Assembly (NCBI GenBank): GCA_021325025.1
Contig: JAJPHZ010000014.1
Coordinates: forward strand, 1 to 64,000
Source of the DNA: Pseudomonadota bacterium
Lineage (GTDB): Bacteria; Desulfobacterota; Binatia; Binatales; Binataceae
DNA: 64,000 bases
Direction: 5' to 3'
A program made the position numbers and the translations under genes. The notes under the pieces were generated by a model. That model worked only from the letters and a program-made list of their open reading frames with translations. It did not search any database and was not told the DNA's origin. Of the stretch, positions 48,232 to 56,571 are shown one piece after another; position 1 is the stretch's first letter; each line of letters opens with the position of its first letter.

Positions 48232-48753
48232 TCAATCGTAGCGGATAAGCGACAGACATTTCACCTCGCCCAGCCGCGCACGACCCCCCAGGAAGCCCAA
48301 CTCGATTATAAAGGCGCAGCCCACGACCTGCCCCTTGAGCGTACCGACCAGTCCGATCGCGGCCTCCGCGGTGCCGCCAGTGGCGAGCAGGTCGTCGACG
48401 ATCAGCACGCGGCTGCTGGGCGCGATGGCGTCCTGGTGGATTTCCAGCGAGTCGACGCCGTATTCCAACTGATACTGCTGGGTGACGCGATGGTAGGGCA
48501 GCTTGCCGGGCTTGCGCGCGATCGCCATCCCCACGCCCAGCCGGTAGGCGACCGCGGCGCCAACGATAAACCCGCGCGATTCAATCCCCAGCACCACATC
48601 GACCGCGCCCAGGAAGGGCGCAGCGATATTGTCCACCGTGGCCGCCAGTGCACGGCCGTCGGCCAGCAGCGGTGTGATGTCCTTGAAAACGATGCCGGGT
48701 TTGGGGAAATCGGGTATGTCGCGGATGAAATGCCTGAGTTCGTCGCTATTCAT
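48232..48753 (-). CDS. apt: Adenine phosphoribosyltransferase
   Basis: Purine-salvage enzyme making AMP from adenine and PRPP; cytoplasmic, 173 residues. ATG 48753 (MNSDELRHFIRDIPDFPKPG) is chosen over TTG 48768. The PRPP-binding motif VLIVDDLLATGGT is at about residues 117-129, and the N-terminal IVFKDITPLL and GIESRGFI blocks are typical. It lies upstream of the CDF gene on the same strand. Confidence 0.97.
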   Translation of the reverse strand: MNSDELRHFIRDIPDFPKPGIVFKDITPLLADGRALAATVDNIAAPFLGAVDVVLGIESRGFIVGAAVAYRLGVGMAIARKPGKLPYHRVTQQYQLEYGVDSLEIHQDAIAPSSRVLIVDDLLATGGTAEAAIGLVGTLKGQVVGCAFIIELGFLGGRARLGEVKCLSLIRYD

Positions 48754-48828
48754 ACGAGCCCCGGTCAAGGGCGCCTCCAGAGCCCAAGTGTGCCTGATGC
48801 TCGTCGGCCAAAAAAGCCGCGGCGGCGG

Positions 48829-49401
48829 TTAATAGCGGCTGCCGGCCGCCAGACGCGTCTGATCGGTGGCTGGAATCGGCGCCAGGTAAAGCAACGGGTT
48901 GCTGGCGATATTGTTGTGCCGCACCTCGAAATGCAGATTGGGACCGGTGGTATGGCCGGTGCGCCCGACCCGTCCAATCACCTGGCCGCAGGTGACCATC
49001 TGTCCTTCCCTGACCAAATTGGTCGAATCGTGCGCATACACCGTCACGTAATGATTTTCATGCTGGATGATAACGATCTTGCCGTAGCCGCGCATGCGGC
49101 CTGCAAAGATCACCCGTCCGCTTGCCGCCGCCATCACCGGCGTTCCAACCGGCGCCGCGATATCGATCCCTTCATGCATCGCGCCGTGGCGCAGGCCGAA
49201 TCCCGAAGAGAGTGTGCCATGAGCAACCGGCCAATCAAATCTGGGGATTTTAAAGGGTAACGGAGCGGGCCCCAAGGCCGTGCGGGCCGGCGGACGAGGC
49301 GCGGGCGCGTGAATCAGGGAGCAGGATGTGGCCATGCTCAGCCCCGCCAGCGCCAGCATCCTCCCCCATCGCCGCGGTGCTGCTTTATTCCACCACCCCA
49401 A
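48829..49401 (-). CDS. M23 (LytM) peptidase-domain lipoprotein
   Basis: 190 residues. TTG 49401 is favoured because AGGAGGGG stands 7 bases upstream; ATG 49359 is an alternative. The N-terminus has a hydrophobic run ending ATSC, a weak lipobox, so a lipoprotein is likely. The LytM domain has H and D in MHEGIDIAAPVGTPV and YAHDS in the middle. The last motif is NLHFEVR, where active enzymes usually have HLHFE. With the first His replaced by Asn, activity may be reduced, as in amidase-activating LytM proteins. It probably acts on cell-wall peptidoglycan in the periplasm. Confidence 0.85.
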   Translation of the reverse strand: MGWWNKAAPRRWGRMLALAGLSMATSCSLIHAPAPRPPARTALGPAPLPFKIPRFDWPVAHGTLSSGFGLRHGAMHEGIDIAAPVGTPVMAAASGRVIFAGRMRGYGKIVIIQHENHYVTVYAHDSTNLVREGQMVTCGQVIGRVGRTGHTTGPNLHFEVRHNNIASNPLLYLAPIPATDQTRLAAGSRY

Positions 49402-49475
49402 ATTCCAGCCCCTCCTGTCCGCACCGCCCGGCTCAATCCCGATGCCCGCCCCATGGCGAGCCGGGTTAGGTCAAT

Positions 49476-50117
49476 TTAAGGTGCAAAGCCGAACTTGCCC
49501 GTCATCTTGACAAACCGGCATTCGCCAAAGTAGCTCTCCTGCCACTGACCGTTGACGCGTTCAATTCGGACCAAAGTCTGTAACTCGTCCTCGCCGATCG
49601 GAGCAATCAAACGCCCACAGGGCGACAGTTGCTGGAGCAGCGGACGCGGAATTCCGGGCATCGCCGCCGCGACGATTATCACGTCAAAGGGCGCGGCCTC
49701 CGGCCATCCCAAAGATCCGTCGCCCAGCCGCAAAAAGCAATTTGTCACGCCCATCTCCCGCAGGGTCGTGACGGCGCGGCGATGCAACTCTGGAATACAT
49801 TCGACAGTGTAAACCTCGCGCGCCAGGCGGGCCAGGATCGCGGCCTGATAACCGCATCCGGTGCCGACTTCCAAAACCTTCTCATCGCCCTTGAATTGTG
49901 CGATTTGCACCATTTCGGCGACGATATAGGGCTGAGAGATGGTCTGCTCGGCGCCGATCGGCAGCGGCCCGTCCTCGTAGGCGCGTTCGATCAGACTTGG
50001 GCTGACGAAGCGATGGCGCTCCACCGCACGCATCGCCTCCAGTACCCGGGGGTCGTTGATGCCGCGCGCCTTAAGCTGCTCGGCCACCATCCGCTCGCGC
50101 GCCACGTTCAGGTCCAT
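49476..50117 (-). CDS. pcm: Protein-L-isoaspartate O-methyltransferase
   Basis: Repairs isoaspartyl sites in damaged proteins using SAM, 213 residues. It starts MDLNVARERMVAEQLKARGI. Family blocks are GAEQTISQPYIVAEM, motif I KVLEVGTGCGYQAAILA and RLIAPIG near the end. A TATAAT lies 8 bases upstream of its ATG. The M23 lipoprotein gene follows 74 bases downstream on the same strand. Confidence 0.96.
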   Translation of the reverse strand: MDLNVARERMVAEQLKARGINDPRVLEAMRAVERHRFVSPSLIERAYEDGPLPIGAEQTISQPYIVAEMVQIAQFKGDEKVLEVGTGCGYQAAILARLAREVYTVECIPELHRRAVTTLREMGVTNCFLRLGDGSLGWPEAAPFDVIIVAAAMPGIPRPLLQQLSPCGRLIAPIGEDELQTLVRIERVNGQWQESYFGECRFVKMTGKFGFAP

Positions 50118-50125
50118 TGCCTCAG

Positions 50126-50131
50126 ATTATA
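50126..50131 (-). promoter_or_regulatory. -10 box predicting a near-leaderless pcm mRNA
   Basis: On the minus strand TATAAT (50131-50126) is followed by CTGAGGCA and then the pcm ATG at 50117, so a normal start point leaves 1-3 bases of leader. A TTGATT -35 lies at a 15-base spacing, which is short. Confidence 0.45.
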
Positions 50132-50328
50132 GCCCATCGGCGTGAAAATCAAACAACGTATTGCGCACTGCTGATGGGTCAATCCCTTTTCGCTGTGGTC
50201 CAACTGCGCTAGTAGGATATGTGTACAGAGCATTGATGTGACCGCGCAGCAGCGCTTGATCGGAGTCTCCGAGCGCGCAAAATTGAACAGACGTTAAGTC
50301 CTGACCCACCAACCGGGAGGGAACCGAC

Positions 50329-52056
50329 ATGGCCGAGTACGACATTCAGATCAAGGGCGGGACCGTGGTCGATGGCACGCGCGTGCCGCGTTATCGCGCC
50401 GACGTGTGGATCCGCGACGGCAGGATCGCACAAATCGGTGGCCGCGCGCCGGGTTTCGCCAAAAAAGTCATCGACGCCGACGGCCTGATTGTCGCCCCCG
50501 GCTTTGTCGACCTGCACACCCACTATGACGCGCAGATCCGCTGGGATCCGTACTGCACCATCTCCGGATGGCACGGCGTGACGTCGGTGGTGCTGGGCAA
50601 CTGCGGCTTCGGTTTCGCCCCAGTCAAGCCCGAGTTTCGCGACCGCTCGATGCTGACCATGACGCGTACCGAGGCGATTCCCTATGAGTCGATGAAGCGG
50701 GGCCTGCCATGGGATTGGGAGACCATCCCAGAATACCTCGACTCGCTCGACCGCGCGCCCAAGGGCGTCAACTGTATCCAGTACATGCCCACCGCATCGC
50801 TGATGATTTACGTGATGGGCTTGGAGGCGGCCAAGACGCGGCCCGCCACCGAGGAGGAACGCGCCGAGATGCGCCGCCTGTTGCATCAGGGACTCGACGC
50901 GGGGCTGTGCGGCTTTTCAATCCAGCGCCTGGGCCGCAATTCCAATCAAACCGACTATGACGGCTCGCCCATGGTGACCGATACCATGTGCGAGGAGGAC
51001 GTGTTCAACCTGGCGCGCGTGCTGCGCGCGCGCGACGAGGGTTTCATCGAGATCACCCAGGCCACCGGCTACATCAAGGAGGATTTGGCGTTTGTTGAGC
51101 GGCTGGCGGCCGAGGCGCGCCGGCCGGTGCTGCACAATGCTATCGTAGCCACGCGCAAGGATCCCTCCACGCATCAGAAGAGCCTCAGATGGCTGGAGAA
51201 GATGCGCGCCAAGGGGCTGCCGATCTTCGGCCAGTGCGGCACGCATCGCACCGGCTTTGCGTTCACGCTGGAGCATTGGAACCTCTACGACTCCTCCCGC
51301 TACTGGAAGGAGATGACGACCGGCACCAAGGAAGAGCGGATGCGTAAGATGCGCGACCCGCATCTGCGCGAGGGCGCCAAGAGCCAGCAGTCGAATCGGC
51401 GGTTGGAGATCGTGCAGGCCGGAGTTGGCGGCCGAATTCCGGCGCTGATCGTGCAATGGGTCAATGATCAGCCCGAGCTAGAGAAATACGTCGGCAAGTC
51501 GATCGGCCAGATTGCGCAGGAAGAGGGCAAGCATCCGGTCGACGTGATGCTGGATCTGTCGTTGGCGACCGATCTGAAGGCCGAGTTCCTGGGCCCCAAC
51601 CGGGGATTCAACGCCGAGTTCACCGCCGAGATGATCAACAATTCGATGTACACCTTCCCCGGTGTGTCCGACGGCGGCGCACATACCAAGTTCTTCTGCG
51701 GCGGCGCGTTTACTACCGACTTCCTGTGCTGGCTGGTGCGCGACGAACAGCGCGTGACGCTGGAGGAGGCGCACTTCCGCCTCTCCGCTCTGCCCGCGCA
51801 CGCAGCCGGCTTTCGCGATCGCGGCGTGCTGCGCGAGGGCGCCTGGGCCGACGTCGTGGTGTACGACCTCAACGCACTGGGAATCGAGCCGGAGTGGATC
51901 GGCGAGATCGCCCACGACTTTCCCGGCGGCGAGTGGCGCCGCGTGCAGCATGCCAGAGGTTATCGCGCGATCATCGTCAACGGCCAGATGACGTTTGACG
52001 AGGGCAAGCCGACCGGCGCGACCCCCGGCAAGCTGCTGCGCCACGGGCATGCGTAA
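50329..52056 (+). CDS. N-acyl-D-amino-acid deacylase-type amidohydrolase
   Basis: Metal-dependent amidohydrolase, 575 residues; ATG 50329 follows GGGAGG. The composite N-terminal beta-sandwich (GGTVVDGTRVPRYRADVWI) leads into H63 and H65 of GFVDLHTHYDAQ, then a TIM barrel with GNCGFGFAPVKPE, and VSDGGAHTKFF near the end supplies the catalytic Asp. These features match D-aminoacylases and related N-acyl amide hydrolases; the real substrate is unknown. It is a paralogue of the gene at 53241-54914 and is divided from pcm by a divergent promoter region. Confidence 0.88.
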   Translation: MAEYDIQIKGGTVVDGTRVPRYRADVWIRDGRIAQIGGRAPGFAKKVIDADGLIVAPGFVDLHTHYDAQIRWDPYCTISGWHGVTSVVLGNCGFGFAPVKPEFRDRSMLTMTRTEAIPYESMKRGLPWDWETIPEYLDSLDRAPKGVNCIQYMPTASLMIYVMGLEAAKTRPATEEERAEMRRLLHQGLDAGLCGFSIQRLGRNSNQTDYDGSPMVTDTMCEEDVFNLARVLRARDEGFIEITQATGYIKEDLAFVERLAAEARRPVLHNAIVATRKDPSTHQKSLRWLEKMRAKGLPIFGQCGTHRTGFAFTLEHWNLYDSSRYWKEMTTGTKEERMRKMRDPHLREGAKSQQSNRRLEIVQAGVGGRIPALIVQWVNDQPELEKYVGKSIGQIAQEEGKHPVDVMLDLSLATDLKAEFLGPNRGFNAEFTAEMINNSMYTFPGVSDGGAHTKFFCGGAFTTDFLCWLVRDEQRVTLEEAHFRLSALPAHAAGFRDRGVLREGAWADVVVYDLNALGIEPEWIGEIAHDFPGGEWRRVQHARGYRAIIVNGQMTFDEGKPTGATPGKLLRHGHA

Positions 52057-52096
52057 GCAAACCCGCGTCGCCTGGGCTGAGGGGCTGAAATCTGGC

Positions 52097-52247
52097 AGGC
52101 TGTTGAAAAAGGATTTTCACAGCCTACCCCCTCTCTCTTATCTCTCCCAGAGGGAGAGAAGATTAAGGAAGGAAGCTAGTTTTTATGCAGGGTGTTGAGG
52201 ACTACCTGCTTGGTAAACTCCAGAGTCCTACTTTCTCAACACCTGCT
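52097..52247. repeat. Three tandem hairpins between convergent genes (MITE-like)
   Basis: Hairpin 1: AGGCTGTTGAAAA (52097-52109) with TTTTCACAGCCT (52114-52125), one bulge. Hairpin 2: TCTCTCCC (52141-52148) with GGGAGAGA (52152-52159). Hairpin 3: GCAGGGTGTTGAG (from 52188) with CTCAACACCTGC (to about 52246). Hairpins 1 and 3 share a GGnTGTTGA core, and the outermost parts (GGCAGGCTGTTGAAAAAGG and the reverse complement of CTTTCTCAACACCTGCT) are related inverted repeats, as at the ends of a small non-coding element. A double terminator is the alternative. Confidence 0.55.
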
Positions 52248-53181
52248 AAAACACCGCCAGCGGATTGACCGGGGAGGCGGTGCCGCGCTTGAGCACCAAC
52301 GGCGCCATCATGAACTGGAACGCGTAGCGATTGGTGCGCGCGCAATGCTGCGACAGCGCTTCGAGGTCGGCGTTGTCGATCAGATGAATGCCCATCACGA
52401 CCAGCGTCCCGATGTGGATCGGCAAGGGAACATCGTCGTAGCCGCTGGGAATCACGTCGCTGGTGCCGTCGGAGCCGAGCACCGCGATTTTACGCTCGTG
52501 CAGCCACGGCAGGCAGGTGGCGTCCAGGCCCGCCATGTCGATCAGTCCCCGCTTGGGCGGTTCCCATCCGCCCTTGGAGGCGCGGCGCTTGGGGCGTGCG
52601 GTGCGAATCATCAGCACGTCGCCCTCTTCGACCCGCACGCCATGGTCCTTTTCCGCCGCTTCCAGGTCTTCGGGAAAAATATGATGGCCGGGCTCGAACC
52701 ATTCCACGTTTTTGATCTTCGCGATGTCCAACAGCACGCCGCGGCTCACCACTCCCGGCATGGCAACCTCGATCGAGCACTTGCGGGCGCCGTGCGAACC
52801 GACTTCACCGGCGTCAAAGCCGTTGTACATCCTGCCCTGCCAGAAGATATGGCAGAGCGCATCCAGATGGGTGGTGGCGAAGCCGTGCGGCGAAATCGCG
52901 AAATAGTCGGCGACGCCCGCCATTGCCTCGCGCGGCGAGTCCGAGCCCGCCTGCATCATGAGGTGCGTGACCGGGGTGGGGTTGTCGTTGGCGGTGATCG
53001 TCGCCAGCGGCAGCGACATCGAAACCACCTCGCCGGTCTTGACCAGCGCCGCAGCGGCGGCCCGTTTGGCGGGGGTGATAAAGTTCAGCGCGCCGCGCTG
53101 GTCGTCCTTGCCCCACCGGCCCCAGTTGCTGAGTTTTTCGAACAATCCCTTGACTTCGGCGGATGTCAGACGCTGTGCCAC
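52246..53181 (-). CDS. Cyclase-family (kynurenine-formamidase-like) hydrolase
   Basis: 311 residues; GTG 53181 lies after AGGAAA. The metal-binding pattern of the family is visible as HGFATTHLDALCHIFWQGRM (H-x5-H-x-D-x3-H). Later come GVLLDIAKIKNVEWFEPGHH and EEGDVLMIRTA. Members hydrolyse cyclic or aryl amides and lactones; the substrate here is unknown. It follows the second amidohydrolase by 59 bases on the same strand, so the two may act in one degradation route. Confidence 0.85.
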   Translation of the reverse strand: MAQRLTSAEVKGLFEKLSNWGRWGKDDQRGALNFITPAKRAAAAALVKTGEVVSMSLPLATITANDNPTPVTHLMMQAGSDSPREAMAGVADYFAISPHGFATTHLDALCHIFWQGRMYNGFDAGEVGSHGARKCSIEVAMPGVVSRGVLLDIAKIKNVEWFEPGHHIFPEDLEAAEKDHGVRVEEGDVLMIRTARPKRRASKGGWEPPKRGLIDMAGLDATCLPWLHERKIAVLGSDGTSDVIPSGYDDVPLPIHIGTLVVMGIHLIDNADLEALSQHCARTNRYAFQFMMAPLVLKRGTASPVNPLAVF

Positions 53182-53240
53182 TTGGATTTTCCTTTCTTCC
53201 GATCAGATTGAATGCCAGTTTGCCCGAGCGCTTTTGACCG

Positions 53241-54914
53241 TCAACTGACCCGCTGCGAGCGCAGCACTTGGCCCGGCATCGCGCCGGTGTGCCGGCCGTG
53301 CTCGTAGAGTACTTCGCCGTTGACGATCGTGTATTCGATACCACGGGCGCCGACCACGAACCGCGCGCCGCTGCCCGGCAGGTCCCGCATCAGGTGCTGA
53401 CGGCCCGAGGGCCCGATGGTGTCGAAGTCGAAGATGGTAACATCGGCGGCCATCCCGGGCGCCAGCCGGCCCCGCCCCGCGATGCCGAACAGGTCGGCGG
53501 GCTCCGAAGTGATGCGCTTGATGGCGTGCTCCAGCGTCAGCACCTGCTTGTCGCGCACCCAATGACCGAGCAGATAGGTGGGGTAGCCGGCCTCGCAATG
53601 GGAGTTGACGTGCGCGCCGCCGTCGGACAGCCCGATAATCGTGCGCGGATCGCCGATCAATTCGTAAATCCGATCCTCCTCCAGCGGAATCATGGTGAAG
53701 CGCGCCGCGAGGCCGTCTTCCAACGCCACGTCAAAGAACGTGTCGATCGGATCCCGGCCGCGCCGATGCGCAATCTGCGCGACGCTCATCCCTTGCAGCG
53801 GCTTGAGTTCTTCGCGCACGGCTTCATCGAGTGCGATGCGCGTCATATCGAGCTTGAAGCGTTTGAAGGTCTTGAGTTCCTCGCGGAACGCGTTGCGGAA
53901 GCCGGTGTTGGCGTAGATTTTCCTCTGCTCCTCGGCGCTCTGGTTGAAGACCGGACGCCACGACTCCATCGAGGCGAAAATCCCCGGTGCGCGCAGGTCG
54001 ATACTGACGATAATCGGCACCGCGCTGACCTGTGGAATGCCGCCGCGGCGAATCAGCGGTTCAGCCTTCTTGAGCGTCTCGAAGTGCCCGTCCCGGCCGC
54101 GAATCGAAACCAGCAGCCAGGTCACGGGCCGATCGGCCGCGGTCAGCAGGTCATCGAGCAGTTGGTATTCCTCATCGGTCAGGACGCCGATGGTCTTGGT
54201 GAGGGCGATTTCGATCGCGCCGCGGCCCATCTCTTTGAGTACGCCCGCGTAAGCCATCAACTCCTGGTGGCTGGCCAGCCGGCAGGCCAGCGGTCGTCCT
54301 TGGTAGCCGATGTGGTTGGAAAACGTGGTGGTCGAAAAGCCGAACGCGCCGGCCGCGATCGCGTCGCGCAGCAGCGCTCTGATGCGCGCCAGTTCCTCGG
54401 GCCGTGCCGCTCGCTCCATCGACTCCTCGCCCATCACGAAATGGCGAAACGGAGTCAGCGGCGCCAAAAAACCCAGGTTGATTCCGCTTCGGCGCCGTTC
54501 GGCGGCGTCCATGAAATCGCCAAAGCCGACCCACTCCCAGTTTATGCCTTTGGACAGTGCGTCGAAGGGAATGCCCTCCACGTTGACCAGGTCCCAGGCC
54601 GTGATTTCGCGCACCTCGGGTTTGCACGGCGCGATACCCACGCCGCAGTTGCCCATGATCACCGAGGTCACGCCGTGCCAGGACGTGGAGGTGACCAGCG
54701 GGTCCCAGCAGATTTGGGCGTCGTAATGGGTGTGCGGGTCGACGAAGCCGGGCGCCACGATCAGATCGGAGGCGTCGAGCACGCGCGCCGCGCCGTCGCG
54801 CACTCGGCCGATCTCGACGATTCTGCCCTGCGCGATTGCCACGTCGGCCCGAACCGCGGGCGCGTCGGTTCCGTCAACCACGGTCCCGTTTCTGATCAGC
54901 AGGTCGTAGCTCAT
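53241..54914 (-). CDS. Second D-aminoacylase-type amidohydrolase
   Basis: 557 residues; ATG 54914 follows AGAGGTG, and the longer open frame upstream has no homology. It shows the same layout as the enzyme at 50329: GTVVDGTDAPAVRADVAIAQG, H61 and H63 in GFVDPHTHYDAQ, VIMGNCGVGIAPCKPE, then IGLSDGGAHVNSH and a composite-domain return ending IVNGEVLYEHGRHTGAMPGQ. It is a divergent paralogue, not a recent duplicate. It is the first gene of a two-gene unit with the cyclase. Confidence 0.88.
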   Translation of the reverse strand: MSYDLLIRNGTVVDGTDAPAVRADVAIAQGRIVEIGRVRDGAARVLDASDLIVAPGFVDPHTHYDAQICWDPLVTSTSWHGVTSVIMGNCGVGIAPCKPEVREITAWDLVNVEGIPFDALSKGINWEWVGFGDFMDAAERRRSGINLGFLAPLTPFRHFVMGEESMERAARPEELARIRALLRDAIAAGAFGFSTTTFSNHIGYQGRPLACRLASHQELMAYAGVLKEMGRGAIEIALTKTIGVLTDEEYQLLDDLLTAADRPVTWLLVSIRGRDGHFETLKKAEPLIRRGGIPQVSAVPIIVSIDLRAPGIFASMESWRPVFNQSAEEQRKIYANTGFRNAFREELKTFKRFKLDMTRIALDEAVREELKPLQGMSVAQIAHRRGRDPIDTFFDVALEDGLAARFTMIPLEEDRIYELIGDPRTIIGLSDGGAHVNSHCEAGYPTYLLGHWVRDKQVLTLEHAIKRITSEPADLFGIAGRGRLAPGMAADVTIFDFDTIGPSGRQHLMRDLPGSGARFVVGARGIEYTIVNGEVLYEHGRHTGAMPGQVLRSQRVS

Positions 54915-55039
54915 GGGTGCACCTCTACCGGCGCCCGGGATGGCGCCGCATCGGCTCATCGGATTGCGCTGAGCCTCATCTAATACAATTCAGCGCAATT
55001 CTCAAAGACGATTTGCGTTGGGCAAGGACCTGCTTCGGC

Positions 55040-55498
55040 TCAGTTCGCCGGAGCCGACGCTACTTTTTGTCCTGCTTCTCTCCAGCCCGTGATCCCGTCG
55101 GACATCACGCTGACGTTCTTGTAACCGGCTTTGACCGCCCGCCGGGCGGCCGCGTGGGAAGCCATTCAAAGCCAGTTGTGGCAGTAAAAGACCAGCGGCG
55201 TGTTCTTGTCCGCCGGCAGCTCAGCCGCGACATCGTAATGGCCGGGAGAAGACAGCAGGTGCGCGCCGAGGATAATCCCCTCGCGCTCGCGGACGTCAGG
55301 CGGATTGGCGTCGAACACCATCACCTTGGAGTTGTGCGCGGCCATCATCGCGACCAGATCGGACACGTGGATGGTCTTGAACCCCTGATCGCCCTCGACC
55401 TTGGACAGCAGGTCGCCGATGCTCAGGCAGCGAGCCGGGGCGCTCAATCCAAAGGACGCAATCGCAATTGCAGCCGCAATCATTATGATTTTGCACAT
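55040..55498 (-). CDS. Exported rhodanese-like protein with in-frame TGA (candidate selenoprotein)
   Basis: ATG 55498 follows GAGGGG. Residues 1-24 are a signal peptide (IIMIAAAIAIASFGLSAPARC). The rhodanese domain reads IHVSDLVAMMAAHNSKVMVF up to LVFYC106HNWL. Then comes TGA at 55168-55166 (codon 111), and the same frame continues MASHAAARRAVKAGYKNVSV ... MSDGITGW to the stop at 55042-55040, 152 codons in all. The ArsR-rhodanese in this window has Y-C-x4-C-x2-S at the same place, so the TGA replaces the second cysteine. A SECIS-like stem-loop follows. Read-through as selenocysteine is inferred; a nonsense mutation making a 110-residue fragment is the alternative. Confidence 0.6.
55135..55149 (-). 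promoter_or_regulatory. Candidate bacterial SECIS stem-loop
   Basis: On the minus strand, CCGCCC (55149-55144), loop GGC (55143-55141) and GGGCGG (55140-55135) form a 6-bp stem with a 3-base loop that starts with G. The loop begins 23 bases after the TGA, within the usual 16-37-base window for bacterial SECIS. An outer GGCTT/AAGCC pair (bases 3-7 and 35-39 after the TGA) may extend it. Such hairpins are not rare in DNA of this GC content. Confidence 0.4.
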
Positions 55499-55560
55499 GG
55501 TCCCCTCGGCGGCTGTCTCCGCCGCCTTCAATGCTAAGCATTTCGCGCGGCAAAGCCAAC

Positions 55561-56571
55561 TCAGAGGCGGATGCAGACTTTGCCGAAATGTCGGCCGCTG
55601 GCCAAATAATCCAACGCCGCCGGCGCCTCATCGAATTGAAAGACCCGGTCGATAATCGGACGCATCCCGTTGACGCTGATTGCGCGGTTCATGTCCTCGA
55701 ACATCTCGCGCGAGCCGACCCGGATCCCCACCACGTGGGCCGCACGGAAAAGAATGCCCAGCGGATTGATCTCGCCGCCCATCCCGGTCAGCAGGCCGAT
55801 TACCGTGATGAAGCCGCCGGGGGCGATCGCCTGCAGCGCATGGACGAGCGTTCCTGCTCCGCCCACGTCCAGGATATGGTCGGCACCCTCGCCGCCGGTC
55901 AGCTCCATCACGCGTTTGTCCCAGTCGGGCGTGGTCTTGTAATTGATCACTTCGGCGGCACCCAATTCGCGCAACCGCGCGACCTTGTTTTCGCTGCCGG
56001 TCGTCGCGATCACGCGTGCCCCGGCCAGGCGCGCAAACTGAAGTCCGAAAATCGAAACCCCGCCGGTGCCCTGCACGACAACCGTCTGACCGGCCGCGAC
56101 GTGGCCAACTGTAACCAGCGCGTTCCATGCGGTCACCGCCGCACACGGCAGCGTCGCTGCCTCTTCGTACGAAAGATGTTCAGGGATGTGGACCACTGCG
56201 CTTTCAGGCAGCACCGCGTATTCGCGCAGCATCCCGTCAACGCTGCCGCCGCCCAGCGACGACTCTGCCGTGCGCGAGCGCGGCCGGCCGGAAATCCATC
56301 CGGGCGTGAAGATAGCGGCCACCCGATCGCCGGCTCGCACGCGGCTGACGCCGGCACCGAGCTCCGCTATTTCGCCAGCGCCGTCCGACAGCGGGATGAG
56401 GCCGGGCTTGGCGCCGCCCATGCTGCCCCTGACCGTCAGCAGGTCGCGGTAATTGAGCGACGTTGCCCGGACCCTGATCAGGACCTCGCCGGGACCCGGC
56501 GTCGGCTGCGGCCGCTCGACCAGCGCCAGGCGCCCGGCGCCGCCTTCGTTTCTGATTTCGTAAGCTTTCAT
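55561..56571 (-). CDS. Zinc-independent MDR oxidoreductase (quinone-oxidoreductase-like)
   Basis: 336 residues from ATG 56571 (MKAYEIRNEGGAGRLALVER); the longer open frame is not supported. Medium-chain dehydrogenase layout: GroES-like catalytic domain with ATSLNYRDLLTVRG and LIPLSDGAGEI, then a Rossmann domain with VVVQGTGGVSIFGLQFARLAG. The catalytic and structural zinc cysteines of alcohol dehydrogenases are absent, so it resembles NADPH:quinone reductases and related ene/enoyl reductases. It starts a minus-strand group with the rhodanese downstream (62-base gap). Confidence 0.88.
   Translation of the reverse strand: MKAYEIRNEGGAGRLALVERPQPTPGPGEVLIRVRATSLNYRDLLTVRGSMGGAKPGLIPLSDGAGEIAELGAGVSRVRAGDRVAAIFTPGWISGRPRSRTAESSLGGGSVDGMLREYAVLPESAVVHIPEHLSYEEAATLPCAAVTAWNALVTVGHVAAGQTVVVQGTGGVSIFGLQFARLAGARVIATTGSENKVARLRELGAAEVINYKTTPDWDKRVMELTGGEGADHILDVGGAGTLVHALQAIAPGGFITVIGLLTGMGGEINPLGILFRAAHVVGIRVGSREMFEDMNRAISVNGMRPIIDRVFQFDEAPAALDYLASGRHFGKVCIRL

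Noticed and set aside
53268..54983. 571-residue plus-strand frame opposite the second amidohydrolase
   Set aside because: Shadow of the real minus-strand gene, with no recognisable domain.
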